From Kistimonas asteriae (GTDB taxonomy: Bacteria > Pseudomonadota > Gammaproteobacteria > Pseudomonadales > Endozoicomonadaceae), in the NCBI RefSeq assembly GCF_018263925.1, contig NZ_JAEVHF010000018.1, positions 1 to 64,000 on the forward strand: 64,000 nt of DNA, given 5' to 3'. The notes under the pieces were generated by a model. It worked only from the letters and a program-made list of their open reading frames with translations. It made no database searches and was not told the origin of the DNA. The position numbers were made by a program, and so were the translations under genes. Below, one piece after another: positions 1 to 9,000 of the stretch. Position 1 is the stretch's first letter. Each line of letters begins with the position of its first letter.

Positions 1-132
1 ACTGTTATCGATTTAACCGGCGCTTTGATTTGAAGGCGATGGTATCAAGGCTGGGTTACATGGCTGCGCGAACCTGCCCCATGCCAGCAAGGCTTCTCAA
101 GCTGGCTGAGCCACAGTGGTAATCAGGAATAC

Positions 133-396
133 TTATGCGTTCTCTGAAGATTGTGTTGCCTTCTCCAACTCTGCCACCCGGTCTTCCAGTTCTTCCAGCA
201 TCTGCCGGGTTCGCTGCAGCACTGCAACCTGGGCATCAAACTCATCCCGGGTCAGCAGTTCCATCCGGGAGAAGGCACTGTGGAGAATCGCCTTGATATT
301 CTTTTCCAGATCATCCCGTACCGGTCCTTTTTCACCGGCCAGCAGGGTGTTCAGCTTACCAGCAATGGAAGTCACAAATGCGGCCTTGTCGATCAT
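133..396 (-). CDS. ubiK: UbiK/YqiC-family ubiquinone biosynthesis accessory factor
   Basis: This 87-aa BMFP-type protein fits UbiK, a membrane-associated accessory factor that helps assemble the aerobic ubiquinone-biosynthesis complex. The N-terminal half (MIDKAAF...SIAGKL) is amphipathic. The C-terminal half is a coiled coil (about residues 50-82, with LEELEDRVAELEKA) of the kind that drives trimerisation. The ATG at 396 was chosen because it gives the normal family length; the frame stays open further upstream but that stretch does not look like protein. In Pseudomonas the orthologue sits beside comM/yifB and glnK-amtB (from memory). Here glnK-amtB lies about 3 kb away with two genes inserted between. 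The first 132 bases of the window, downstream of this gene, show no gene. Confidence 0.85.
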   Translation of the reverse strand: MIDKAAFVTSIAGKLNTLLAGEKGPVRDDLEKNIKAILHSAFSRMELLTRDEFDAQVAVLQRTRQMLEELEDRVAELEKATQSSENA

Positions 397-761
397 CTTG
401 CAGATACACCCTCTATTTCGCACGGGATAGCGTTGATGCTGGGGATATCTTGCCCCCGTGAACAGTAAAATTCCGAATAATCGCAAAAGGATATCCCCAC
501 ATCCCAATGCGCTCAGGCAGCCATATCTCTCAGCCACCGCATCATTCTTAAGGAAAGGGAATGTATCGTCTGACGTATTCCTGCGCAAGCAGGGCCGGCG
601 CACTTTACCTGATCGATGCAAGACCAAGGCATATCAACAGATATTTTTTGAACATTCCGGTTCAAGACTGATCTTAGGCAATAACGGGGCTCTTTTTATT
701 GTGAAGAATGCCTATCGTACCTCCCATCGTCGAGTCATTAACGTTGCAATAAGGTTCTTTG
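397..761. other. Intergenic region between divergent ubiK and racemase genes
   Basis: This 365-bp gap separates two divergent genes and must hold both promoters. No RNA gene is evident. It contains an inverted repeat at 648-665 and an AAGG-type ribosome-binding site at 750-754 for the racemase gene. I see no strong sigma-70 promoter that can be assigned with confidence. Confidence 0.5.
648..665. promoter_or_regulatory. 18-bp inverted repeat, possible operator
   Basis: TTGAAC and GTTCAA are perfect inverted half-sites around a 6-bp spacer, about 97 bp upstream of the racemase start. It could be an operator. No family consensus is recognised, so this is a weak call. Confidence 0.3.
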
Positions 762-1844
762 ATGTACGCTTACCCCTGCCTCACGGTCAACCTCGATAGC
801 ATTCGGAACAACATCCACGCGATGGTAGAGCTCTGCCATCGTCATGGCGTAGAGCCCGCCGGCGTCACTAAACTGGCCTGCGCCAATCCCGAGATAGCGC
901 AGGCCATGGTGGAGGGGGGTATCACGCTGTTGGCGGATTCGCGTCTCATCAACCTGCAACGCCTTGAGCGATTGCCGGTCAAGAAAATGCTTCTGCGACT
1001 CCCGGCAATGAGTGAGGTAGAGGCGGTAGTCAGATTTGCCCAGGTTTCCCTGAACTCCGAAGAAACCACGCTAAGGGCTCTGTCCAAAGCCGCCTGTCAG
1101 CTCGGCATCACCCATGGCGTGATTGTGATGCATGATCTTGGCGACTTGCGTGAAGGCTGCTTCTTTGAAGAAGAGACACTGCATCTGGCCAGAACCGTGA
1201 CAGAGTTACCCGGACTGCAACTCGAAGGTATTGGTGCAAACCTGGCCTGTTATGGGGGGGTAGAACCCACAACCAACAACCAGACAGAACTGGCCACTAT
1301 TGCCAGTCGCATTGAAGAAGCACTTGATGTTCAGCTCAATGTCATCAGCGGCGCCAGCTCCGCCGGTCTTTTCCTGATGTTGCGGGGTGGCCTGCCAAAA
1401 GCGGTGAACCAGTTGCGGCTGGGCGCCTCACTGCTGATGGGCATCGGCCTCAATGATGATCCGGTGCCCGGCACCTGCCAGTCTGCCTTTTCTCTGCAGT
1501 GTGAAATCATTGAGGTCAAACTGAAGCCCTCGGTACCGGCCGATTCCACCGCACTGGATGCGTTCGGGAACAAGCCTGTTTTTGTAGACCGGGGTATTCG
1601 CCGGCGCGCCATCTGTGCCATCGGCAAGCAGGATATTGATATCAACCAGATTACGCCCCGGGATTCAGGCATCCTGGTGATTGGGGGCAGCAGTGACCAC
1701 CTGATCCTCGACATCACGGATGCCAGTAAAATCCACCATGTCGGCGATATTATCGAATTTGATATTTCCTACAGCGGCGTTCTGCAGTGTATGACGTCGG
1801 AATATGTGGTCAAACGCTGCATTTCCTCCGACAACCCCCGCTGA
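762..1844 (+). CDS. Alanine/ornithine racemase-family PLP enzyme
   Basis: The 360-aa protein has the alanine-racemase fold-type III barrel. The PLP-binding lysine is in the motif AGVTKLACANPEIA (Lys37). An HGVIVMHDLGDLREGC strand, a SGASSAG phosphate-binding loop and a LRLGASLLMG segment follow in the family order. These match the OrrR/YhfX branch (ornithine or alanine racemases that lack the full C-terminal domain of Alr) better than biosynthetic Alr. The substrate is not decidable; ornithine, alanine and lysine are all possible. The ATG at 762 follows AAGG at 750-754; a TTG just before it is less likely. The gene is convergent with the Stealth gene and shares a bidirectional terminator with it. 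Confidence 0.75.
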   Translation: MYAYPCLTVNLDSIRNNIHAMVELCHRHGVEPAGVTKLACANPEIAQAMVEGGITLLADSRLINLQRLERLPVKKMLLRLPAMSEVEAVVRFAQVSLNSEETTLRALSKAACQLGITHGVIVMHDLGDLREGCFFEEETLHLARTVTELPGLQLEGIGANLACYGGVEPTTNNQTELATIASRIEEALDVQLNVISGASSAGLFLMLRGGLPKAVNQLRLGASLLMGIGLNDDPVPGTCQSAFSLQCEIIEVKLKPSVPADSTALDAFGNKPVFVDRGIRRRAICAIGKQDIDINQITPRDSGILVIGGSSDHLILDITDASKIHHVGDIIEFDISYSGVLQCMTSEYVVKRCISSDNPR

Positions 1845-1849
1845 TCATC

Positions 1850-1880
1850 AATAGTGCGGGCAATGTGTCCGCACTATTTT
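1850..1880. terminator. Bidirectional terminator between racemase and Stealth genes
   Basis: A perfect 10-bp stem (AATAGTGCGG / CCGCACTATT) with a 9-nt loop is followed by TTTTCTCC on the plus strand and flanked by A residues on the other side. It lies between two convergent genes, so it can serve both. Confidence 0.75.
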
Positions 1881-1905
1881 CTCCTGTGCAATTCCCCGAA
1901 CGTCT

Positions 1906-2862
1906 TCAATCACACTCAAAATCGGACTTCTCCGGAAAACGTGCCGCCAGAAACCCCTGCATCTGCTGCTGGTAAGGCGCATACAGAGCCTCAGACATAT
2001 CATCCGAGATATCGTTGATGCACAGACACAGGGAATCATGACGACCCTCCAACAGCGCGGCATACTGTTCAGCGGAATCCGGTGTACAGTTTTCCATGTA
2101 ACAATTCCTGTTTTGCCGATACTGCGCCCGCCCGAGATGATGCAGCCAGCGGAAGAACAGATCATCAATGATGGGTGCATCCGCCCGACGGAATCGCCCC
2201 TGCATGGCATCCTGAAATAATGAAGGGAACTGTTTTTCCAACTGCATCACCCAGGATCGCTGCATCGCCTTGGGGGCATGTTCCGGCATGGGGAAAGCAT
2301 CCGTTACACCAAATTCTCTCTGCATGAAGGTACGGCTGAAAACAACGCCATTTCGATCAGAATGGCTGGTTTCTGATACATGGTTCGCATCATCAACACG
2401 CTGTTCATTCACATAAAACAGGCTGGATTCACCGTCATAAAAGTCCCGTTCCTGCACCGGGCGAAGAAAAAAGAAATCATCATTCAGGTAAAGGTAGCGC
2501 TCTCGAAGCCCATGAATGTGATGCAGTCGCGCAATGATGCCCGTTGATGAAAAGGTCGGCAGGTAATCCGCAGGAATGATTTCCCGATGATCAACCACCC
2601 GAATACATGGGTGTTCCGTATTCAACCAAGCCGGCGTCTGCCCCGCCGTTACGATATAAATCGTGCCCTCAAATGGCCAGTAGGCAGCCACAGAGCGCAA
2701 GGAATAGCGCAATTCTTCATTGTCCTGCCAGCGGCAGTTCCGGTTCCCGATGTAATAACCCGCCTCATGGGCATAGCGTTCTTTTTCAGCCTGCCAGGCC
2801 GGGTCTGCGCCATCGACCCACGTATACACCAGATCCATTGCCGTATTGGACTGCACCACCAT
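1906..2862 (-). CDS. Stealth-family sugar-phosphate transferase
   Basis: This 318-aa protein carries the conserved regions of the Stealth family: CR1 (DLVYTWVDGADPAW near the N-terminus), CR2 (STGIIARLHHIHGL ... YLYLNDDFFFLRP) and later His/Asp-rich CR3/CR4-like segments. Family members are hexose-1-phosphate transferases that make phosphodiester-linked capsules (for example meningococcal SacB) and are related to eukaryotic GlcNAc-1-phosphotransferase. The ATG at 2862 was chosen because a GGGGGAG ribosome-binding site lies 9 nt upstream, CR1 normally sits near the N-terminus, and a longer form would run into the glnK regulatory region. No capsule operon surrounds it, so it is an orphan here. 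It probably modifies surface glycans; the acceptor is unknown. Confidence 0.85.
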   Translation of the reverse strand: MVVQSNTAMDLVYTWVDGADPAWQAEKERYAHEAGYYIGNRNCRWQDNEELRYSLRSVAAYWPFEGTIYIVTAGQTPAWLNTEHPCIRVVDHREIIPADYLPTFSSTGIIARLHHIHGLRERYLYLNDDFFFLRPVQERDFYDGESSLFYVNEQRVDDANHVSETSHSDRNGVVFSRTFMQREFGVTDAFPMPEHAPKAMQRSWVMQLEKQFPSLFQDAMQGRFRRADAPIIDDLFFRWLHHLGRAQYRQNRNCYMENCTPDSAEQYAALLEGRHDSLCLCINDISDDMSEALYAPYQQQMQGFLAARFPEKSDFECD

Positions 2863-2903
2863 AGTGACCTGCTCCCCCGTTCCAGCCTCTGTGACAATCT
2901 CAT

Positions 2904-2920
2904 TGCACCAGAAAGGTGCA
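2904..2920 (+). promoter_or_regulatory. NtrC enhancer site 1 (perfect consensus)
   Basis: TGCACC-N5-GGTGCA is the full NtrC (GlnG) dyad with no mismatch. It sits about 150 bp upstream of the sigma-54 promoter at 3062-3077, a typical enhancer distance, and ahead of glnK-amtB, a classic NtrC target. Confidence 0.8.
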
Positions 2921-2933
2921 CCATGATAGTGCA
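2917..2933 (+). promoter_or_regulatory. NtrC enhancer site 2, overlapping site 1
   Basis: TGCACC-N5-AGTGCA differs from the NtrC consensus by one base and shares its first four bases with the end of site 1. The centres of the two dyads are 13 bp apart. Tandem sites would favour cooperative NtrC binding, although such tight overlap is unusual. Confidence 0.6.
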
Positions 2934-3061
2934 TAGCCCAACATTTTCGCCCCTGAGCCTGCATCTGACAGTGCACGATATCTGCGCATAGCGTGAAAGT
3001 CATCCAGTCTACTGTTCTAAAAACCCCGGAAAACGGGCATTTCGTCACAGTATTCAATAAC

Positions 3062-3077
3062 TGGCACGATGACTGCA
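3062..3077 (+). promoter_or_regulatory. Sigma-54 (RpoN) promoter for glnK-amtB
   Basis: TGGCACGATGACTGCA has the invariant GG (3063-3064) and GC (3075-3076) elements with the required 10 bp between them, and matches TGGCACG-N4-TTGCA at all but one position. Transcription would start near 3088, leaving a leader of about 240 nt before glnK. Confidence 0.75.
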
Positions 3078-3223
3078 ATTAAGCCAGCAACCGCCCTGGG
3101 CAGTGAGCCAACACGGGGCACACCGATTCACGACAGCGAGGAGCACCATGACAACAACAAAAACCGCATTCTGTCGTCTAACCAGTCACCGGCATCCGGT
3201 TTCCACCGTCTGTCCGGCCATGA

Positions 3224-3664
<441 letters not shown>

Positions 3665-3729
3665 TAACGAATACACGGCACGCCGGCATCCCGATGCCCG
3701 GCACGCTAACGTAAACTGGGGGGTTTACT

Positions 3730-5001
3730 GTGGAAAACAATCTCTTTCACCTGCAATACGCCATAGACACGTTCTATTTCCTTGTCTGTGGCGCACTGGT
3801 CATGTGGATGGCCGCCGGTTTCTCCATGCTGGAAGCCGGTCTGGTCCGCTCCAAGAACACCACTGAAATTCTGACCAAGAACATCGCCCTGTTCGCCATT
3901 GCCTGCATCATGTACCTGATCTGCGGTTACCAGATAATGTACGGCGGCGGTTACCTGCTCGACGGCATCCTGGTCGGTGATGATCACGTCGCCAGCACGC
4001 TGAGCGATTTCGCCGGCCGTGAAGACGGCTTCGAAGGTGGTTCCATCTACTCCGGCGCGTCTGACTTCTTCTTCCAGGTCGTGTTCGTGGCCACTGCCAT
4101 GTCCATCGTTTCCGGTGCAGTCGCCGAGCGGATGAAGCTGTGGAGCTTCCTGATCTTCGCCGTATTCCTGACCGGTTTCATCTACCCGATGGAAGGTGCC
4201 TGGACCTGGGGTGGCAGCGACGTCTTCGGTCTCTACAACCTGGGTGACCTCGGTTTCTCTGACTTCGCCGGTTCCGGTATCGTCCACATGGCCGGTGCTG
4301 CTGCAGCCCTGGCCGGTGTTCTCCTGCTGGGTGCTCGTAAAGGCAAGTACGGCGCGAACGGTGAGATCAACGCCATCCCCGGTGCCAACCTGCCGCTGGC
4401 GACTCTCGGTACGTTCATCCTGTGGATGGGCTGGTTCGGCTTCAACGGTGGTTCTGTCCTGAAGCTGGGCGATATCGCGAACGCCAACGCGGTTGCTATG
4501 GTCTTTGTTAACACTAATGCTGCTGCCGCTGGCGGTGTTGTGGCTGCCCTGATCACTGCCCGCCTGCTGTTCGGCAAGGCTGACCTGACCATGTCCCTGA
4601 ACGGTGCACTGGCCGGCCTGGTTGCGATCACTGCCGAGCCTTCGACCCCTACCCCGGTTCAGGCCAGCCTGATCGGTGCCATCGGTGGTGTGCTGGTTGT
4701 CCTCTCCATCCTGGCGCTGGACAAGCTGAAGATCGACGATCCGGTCGGTGCCATCTCTGTCCACGGTACTGTCGGCCTGTTCGGTCTGCTGGTTGTGCCT
4801 GCGACCAACAGCGGCGCTACCCTGCTGGGTCAGCTGGCCGGTGCTGCTACCATCTTCGGTTGGGTCTTCGTTACTAGCCTGATCGTCTGGGGCGTGCTGA
4901 AGGTTGTGACTGGCATCCGCGTCAGCGAAGAGGAAGAGTACGAGGGTGTGGATCTGGCGGAATGTGGTATGGAAGCCTATCCGGAGTTCACTTCCAAGTA
5001 A
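3730..5001 (+). CDS. amtB: Ammonium transporter AmtB
   Basis: This 423-aa inner-membrane protein belongs to the Amt/Mep/Rh family and conducts ammonia/ammonium into the cell under nitrogen limitation. About eleven hydrophobic helices are evident. The family signature DFAGSGIVHMAGAAAAL contains the first pore histidine, and a second pore histidine lies in GAISVHGTVGLFG. The C-terminal tail (RVSEEEEYEGVDLAECG) is the conserved GlnK-docking segment. The start is GTG at 3730 behind a GGGGGG tract. It is co-transcribed with glnK and ends at a strong terminator. In Pseudomonas amtB is followed closely by the sutA gene (from memory); here about 18 kb intervenes. Confidence 0.95.
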   Translation: MENNLFHLQYAIDTFYFLVCGALVMWMAAGFSMLEAGLVRSKNTTEILTKNIALFAIACIMYLICGYQIMYGGGYLLDGILVGDDHVASTLSDFAGREDGFEGGSIYSGASDFFFQVVFVATAMSIVSGAVAERMKLWSFLIFAVFLTGFIYPMEGAWTWGGSDVFGLYNLGDLGFSDFAGSGIVHMAGAAAALAGVLLLGARKGKYGANGEINAIPGANLPLATLGTFILWMGWFGFNGGSVLKLGDIANANAVAMVFVNTNAAAAGGVVAALITARLLFGKADLTMSLNGALAGLVAITAEPSTPTPVQASLIGAIGGVLVVLSILALDKLKIDDPVGAISVHGTVGLFGLLVVPATNSGATLLGQLAGAATIFGWVFVTSLIVWGVLKVVTGIRVSEEEEYEGVDLAECGMEAYPEFTSK

Positions 5002-5017
5002 GACAGCAATACCCAAT

Positions 5018-5047
5018 AAAAAGAGCGCCTTGTGCGCTCTTTTTTTA
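5018..5047 (+). terminator. Rho-independent terminator of glnK-amtB
   Basis: An 11-bp stem (AAAAAGAGCGC / GCGCTCTTTTT) with a 5-nt loop ends in a run of T residues, 16 bp after the amtB stop codon. Confidence 0.85.
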
Positions 5048-5148
5048 TCGGTAAAAACATGCCATGTTTCAAACGACAGCTCTCGTTTTTACAGCTATGA
5101 GAAAACTACCCTACTTTATTTCATTTTCAAATATGAGAAGGTTTACCC

Positions 5149-5718
5149 TTAAGTTTCTCTCAAATTTTGAAGCCCCTTTTCAATTTGACTCCCCAATTTT
5201 CTGGCCTCACTTAAAGAGCCTGTATCCAGCACTGCTTGTCTTCTTTTTTCTTCATATTCAGACGTCCCCCTTATCTCATCTCCTGACGCTCTGGCTCCCC
5301 CGCCCCCTCCAGATGAACTAAAGAGGCCTGTCCCAAACGTTGCCGATCGTTCACTGTCCCTATAAACCGGTCCACTAGATCCTGATACTGGCTGGGGAGC
5401 ATGTGTTCCACCTGCAATGATTGCTCTTGCAGGCACTGGAAATGGGTTACTGCTCTTTTTTTTCCAAGGAAAATCTTTGTCTTCCATCTGTGTATTTATG
5501 TCTTTAAAAGTTCTCATATTTTTTAGTCGAGTATTCCAGGCTTCAAATGTCTCGCCTTCCTTTTGCGCAAAATACCCCTCAAAACGACTCCCCTTCTCAT
5601 CTATGTTTACATTATAATTTTGCCATTGCCTCCCTGCCTGCATTTCATAAACCTCAGAATCAGATTCAGGATTACAACAACATGGGCATATGCATTCAAA
5701 AAATCTAAAAACCATCAT
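5149..5718 (-). CDS. Hypothetical 189-aa protein with Cys-cluster N-terminus
   Basis: I do not recognise this protein. The first 16 residues hold a tight cysteine cluster (FFECICPCCCN). The middle is low-complexity and Ser/Gly/Pro-rich (GLFSSSGGGGGARASG), and the C-terminus is a charged helix (EYEEKRRQAVLDT...SQIEKGLQNLRET). There is no signal peptide or obvious enzyme motif. A Cys cluster at the extreme N-terminus could be a site of host S-palmitoylation if the protein is delivered to a eukaryotic cell; that is speculation. It lies downstream of the 1330-aa gene on the same strand, in the AT-rich block, with a GGAG ribosome-binding site about 10 nt before the ATG at 5718. Confidence 0.6.
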   Translation of the reverse strand: MMVFRFFECICPCCCNPESDSEVYEMQAGRQWQNYNVNIDEKGSRFEGYFAQKEGETFEAWNTRLKNMRTFKDINTQMEDKDFPWKKKSSNPFPVPARAIIAGGTHAPQPVSGSSGPVYRDSERSATFGTGLFSSSGGGGGARASGDEIRGTSEYEEKRRQAVLDTGSLSEARKLGSQIEKGLQNLRET

Positions 5719-5860
5719 AAAACATAGACTCCAAAATAAACTACGAATTTAACGCTTCGTAGCTATGGTTACCACACTAACAAAGAAAAACTTATTACCT
5801 TATTTCCAGTCATTACAACAATCATTTACTCACAAAAAGTCTCTCACTGAGATAGACAAC

Positions 5861-5900
5861 AAAACAACAAAACAACAAAACAACAAAACAACAAAACAAC
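5861..5900. repeat. Five perfect copies of AAAACAAC
   Basis: Five uninterrupted 8-bp units run from 5861 to 5900, preceded by a partial unit (ACAAC). The array sits in the 324-bp gap between the 1330-aa and 189-aa genes. It is not CRISPR-like, since there are no spacers. Such octamer arrays change length by slippage and here would alter the leader or promoter of the 189-aa gene. Confidence 0.9.
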
Positions 5901-6042
5901 AAATAAATTCATAAATAATGCATTTATTTAACACTTCATTTTTCAAACCATCTCATTATCACACTAAGACAGCATATGATTAAAAAATCAAGATTCATAA
6001 TAGCCAAACATGATAAGTAACTACGTTTAGGTTACACGCAAT

Positions 6043-9000
6043 TTATTTTTTTCTCGTTGATGGAGCTCTTAGATGATAGATTGCATTCCATGATTTAACT
6101 TTATCAAGTGGTAATCCCAAACACTCTGACATTGAATCGATCGTTTGCTGACCATTAAAAATTTTTGTTATCTTCTGGCACTGACTTTTAACCCACTTAA
6201 CATCAAGGGCAAGTTCAGCGGCAGCATATGATGGTGTTATAGGCTCAGATTCTTCCCCCCACATTCGATCATAAAGCTTTATTTGATCTGTAACCATTTC
6301 ATCCTTTAACATGCGTACTTTATGTTTAGCTGAAACAAGCCATTTATTAACATCGCCAATATCAAGGGACATTTTTTTTGCTATTTCATCCGCTGAATAA
6401 CCTTTCTTTATTAATTTCTCAAACTGCTTAAATTGCGTTATTAATTCTGATTCAGTGACATCATCAGGACACTGAGTCAAATATCGACTAATCAGCTCCC
6501 CCTTAGTAGAAGAAGCCCCTGTGGAATCTTCATAGAATGAGCGAAAGAGATCACTAGTAGCCTTGGATAACGATGATTTTTCAACACCGCGCTGGTGCAC
6601 AATTGAAGAAAGGTAACTCTCAACCAACGTTTCACATTCACTATATTCAAAACCGTAAGTTTTACGAACACTATCGATTTTTCTCTCCTTCACATCGTCA
6701 TCATTTTCCCAAGCAGTACAAATAGCCATGGCTTGTCTAGAGCTATACATTGGGTGTTTTAAAACAACGTTCTGAGCAATTTTTCGCCTGTTCGCTTTTA
6801 CTAGATTTGCTTGAGCACCAAACGTTGCCAAAAGCATAGCTCTATCAGCTGCTCCTTTATCAAAAGTAACGTTATCGTTGTCTTGATTGAGATGCCAGGT
6901 TTCTGCTTTTTCAGTTGGTATACGGTAATGTTCAGCAAAATCCTCAATATCAAGACTTGCCATTTTCTCGGAAAATTGTGTTAACCAATAGACCGCACCG
7001 TTACGTGAAACCGTACAATGACTTAGCAAATAATTGCGTTCATATTTATGCAACGGCCGACTGCCTGTGCCATAAAACCGATCCAATAACTGAATACGGG
7101 TTAACTTTGTATTTTCCTCAATGCCTTCCAAAGGATCAAAGGCTTGGCTTGGACCTGCTATAGGCTTTTTATCCAATACATTAGCATCAGGAAAATCAAC
7201 ACGAGCCGACTCGGCTTTCTCTAACTTTATTTTCTTAATGACCGACTCCTCTCCTGTTTGCCTTGATTTTCGCTTTCTTGTTAAATTCTCATTATCCAAC
7301 TCAACCTTACGGGTTTCGTAAACGTCTTTCCAGGTTGCAACCACCTCAGGGCTGACATGGTAAAAACTCGCTATTTCTTCAGGTGTTTTATCTTTGATTT
7401 TTCTACGAAATAAATTTAGAGTTTTGAATATAGCTGAATGATGAAAATCAAGAGACTCTTGGCTAAGCTCGTGATCCACTTGAGCGATAGAATATCGGTT
7501 TTCCGGGTTAAAAAGCAGTCTTAAAATTTTCTGATCCAACACTCGAGGTGCAGGAACTGCTTCGTCACGATAGCGACGCCTAAGCATTGCTATTTCATCG
7601 TGACTAAACCCAAATTTTATTAAATAGACTGAAGTCCTAGCACTTTCATTAATAAAATACGGTTTAAGCAATTCCAAGCGCTTTCTTATAATATTAGGTT
7701 TCTCTTTACAATCCAGAAGTCGTAAGACTTTACCAAAAGCTTTAGGATTACCCTTCTGGCACTCAGCAAAATAGTTCAGTAACAATTCTCTCAAAAAGAG
7801 CCGTTTTGATATCGGCAGCATCTCTAAAACGCCTCCTTTATATTTATTCCTACTCATTTCCTCAAACTTTTGCGCATTATCCAGCCAGCAATCAACCTGC
7901 TTACCTTCTGCCAAATAAAGCTTTGCGAGTGCATCACTTCTTTTTCTTCTTCGGTTATTCAAGAACTGTGTTAAAGCTGACTTTACGTCTGTAAAGGTCA
8001 CTGCCTCCCCTTTCCCTATAAGTTTAACGGGAACTTTCACTTCGACTCTATTATTTATACTTTCAACAACATCATGAATATTTTTCACTGTAGGTTCCGA
8101 AGCCATATCCAGTATCGCTCGTCTGCGACGATGGATTCTAACTTTTTCATCCTCCCTTTGATCATAAAGCGCAGGATAGTCAGCAACATCTTTCAGGCTA
8201 ATATTTAATATGCTTGCGGCTTCTTCTGCACGCCTGCTATTATCATTATTTTGATCTTCTGCATTACATTCTTTCATCCACTCAATTGCTTCTTTCAAAA
8301 AACGTTTAGTTCTCTCCCAACAAACAGCCCACTCTCCCTCATCTCTTACAGTAGAAATATGCTGAACAATTTCATAAAGCGAAATACCCTCTTTAAGGTA
8401 TTGTTTTAGAATAGAGTTCATATTATCTACTACAAGAGATGCATAATCCAGATATTGATGTTTCTGCTCTCGGACACTATCATACTTTGCAAGCCACCGT
8501 TCTAATCGCTCGTCATCTAACAAAAATACGTCTTTGACCTCCTTTCTAATGGATGGATCAGCAGGATTCTCTCTAATCATTTTCAGGTTAGGTAATACGT
8601 AATCAAACCAAAAAGTTTGTGTCGCATAGTAGTACTCTTTATTTCTTACCTGCTCATTACCTTGTATATCATTATCAATGATTCCACAGCAAAGAATATT
8701 TTTTTCCTTCGATAAAAAACTAGGGTTTATAACACGCGTCACCCTGCGCAAAGATCGATAGGGTGCTCCTAACCAACGTGTACACCTTCTGACATAGGGA
8801 GGCCACAATAAGTATGTGCTTGTACGTGATTTAGATTCACGCGTATCAGTTTTATGAGATGCTGCTGCAATACTCGGCTCAAAAATTAAACCGATCATAT
8901 CTTCTAAGTATTGACACTCTCTAACATCAATACCAGATTGACTTTCGTGTAATCCCTTACGATTATCAATCTGTCTGCTTATTAGTGCCCTAATAACTTC

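Noticed and set aside
1..132. Gene fragment at the left edge
   Set aside because: No frame shows a recognisable protein end; comM/yifB might lie further left but is not visible.
133..627. Longer 164-aa form of UbiK
   Set aside because: The first 77 residues are not protein-like, and family members start at the MIDKAAF-type residue.
2863..3078. N-terminal extension of the Stealth protein up to 3078
   Set aside because: The extra 72 residues do not look like protein, overlap the NtrC sites and the sigma-54 promoter, and lack a ribosome-binding site; the ATG at 2862 has a good one.
5855..5905. AAAACAAC array considered as a CRISPR
   Set aside because: Units are 8 bp and contiguous with no spacers and no cas genes.
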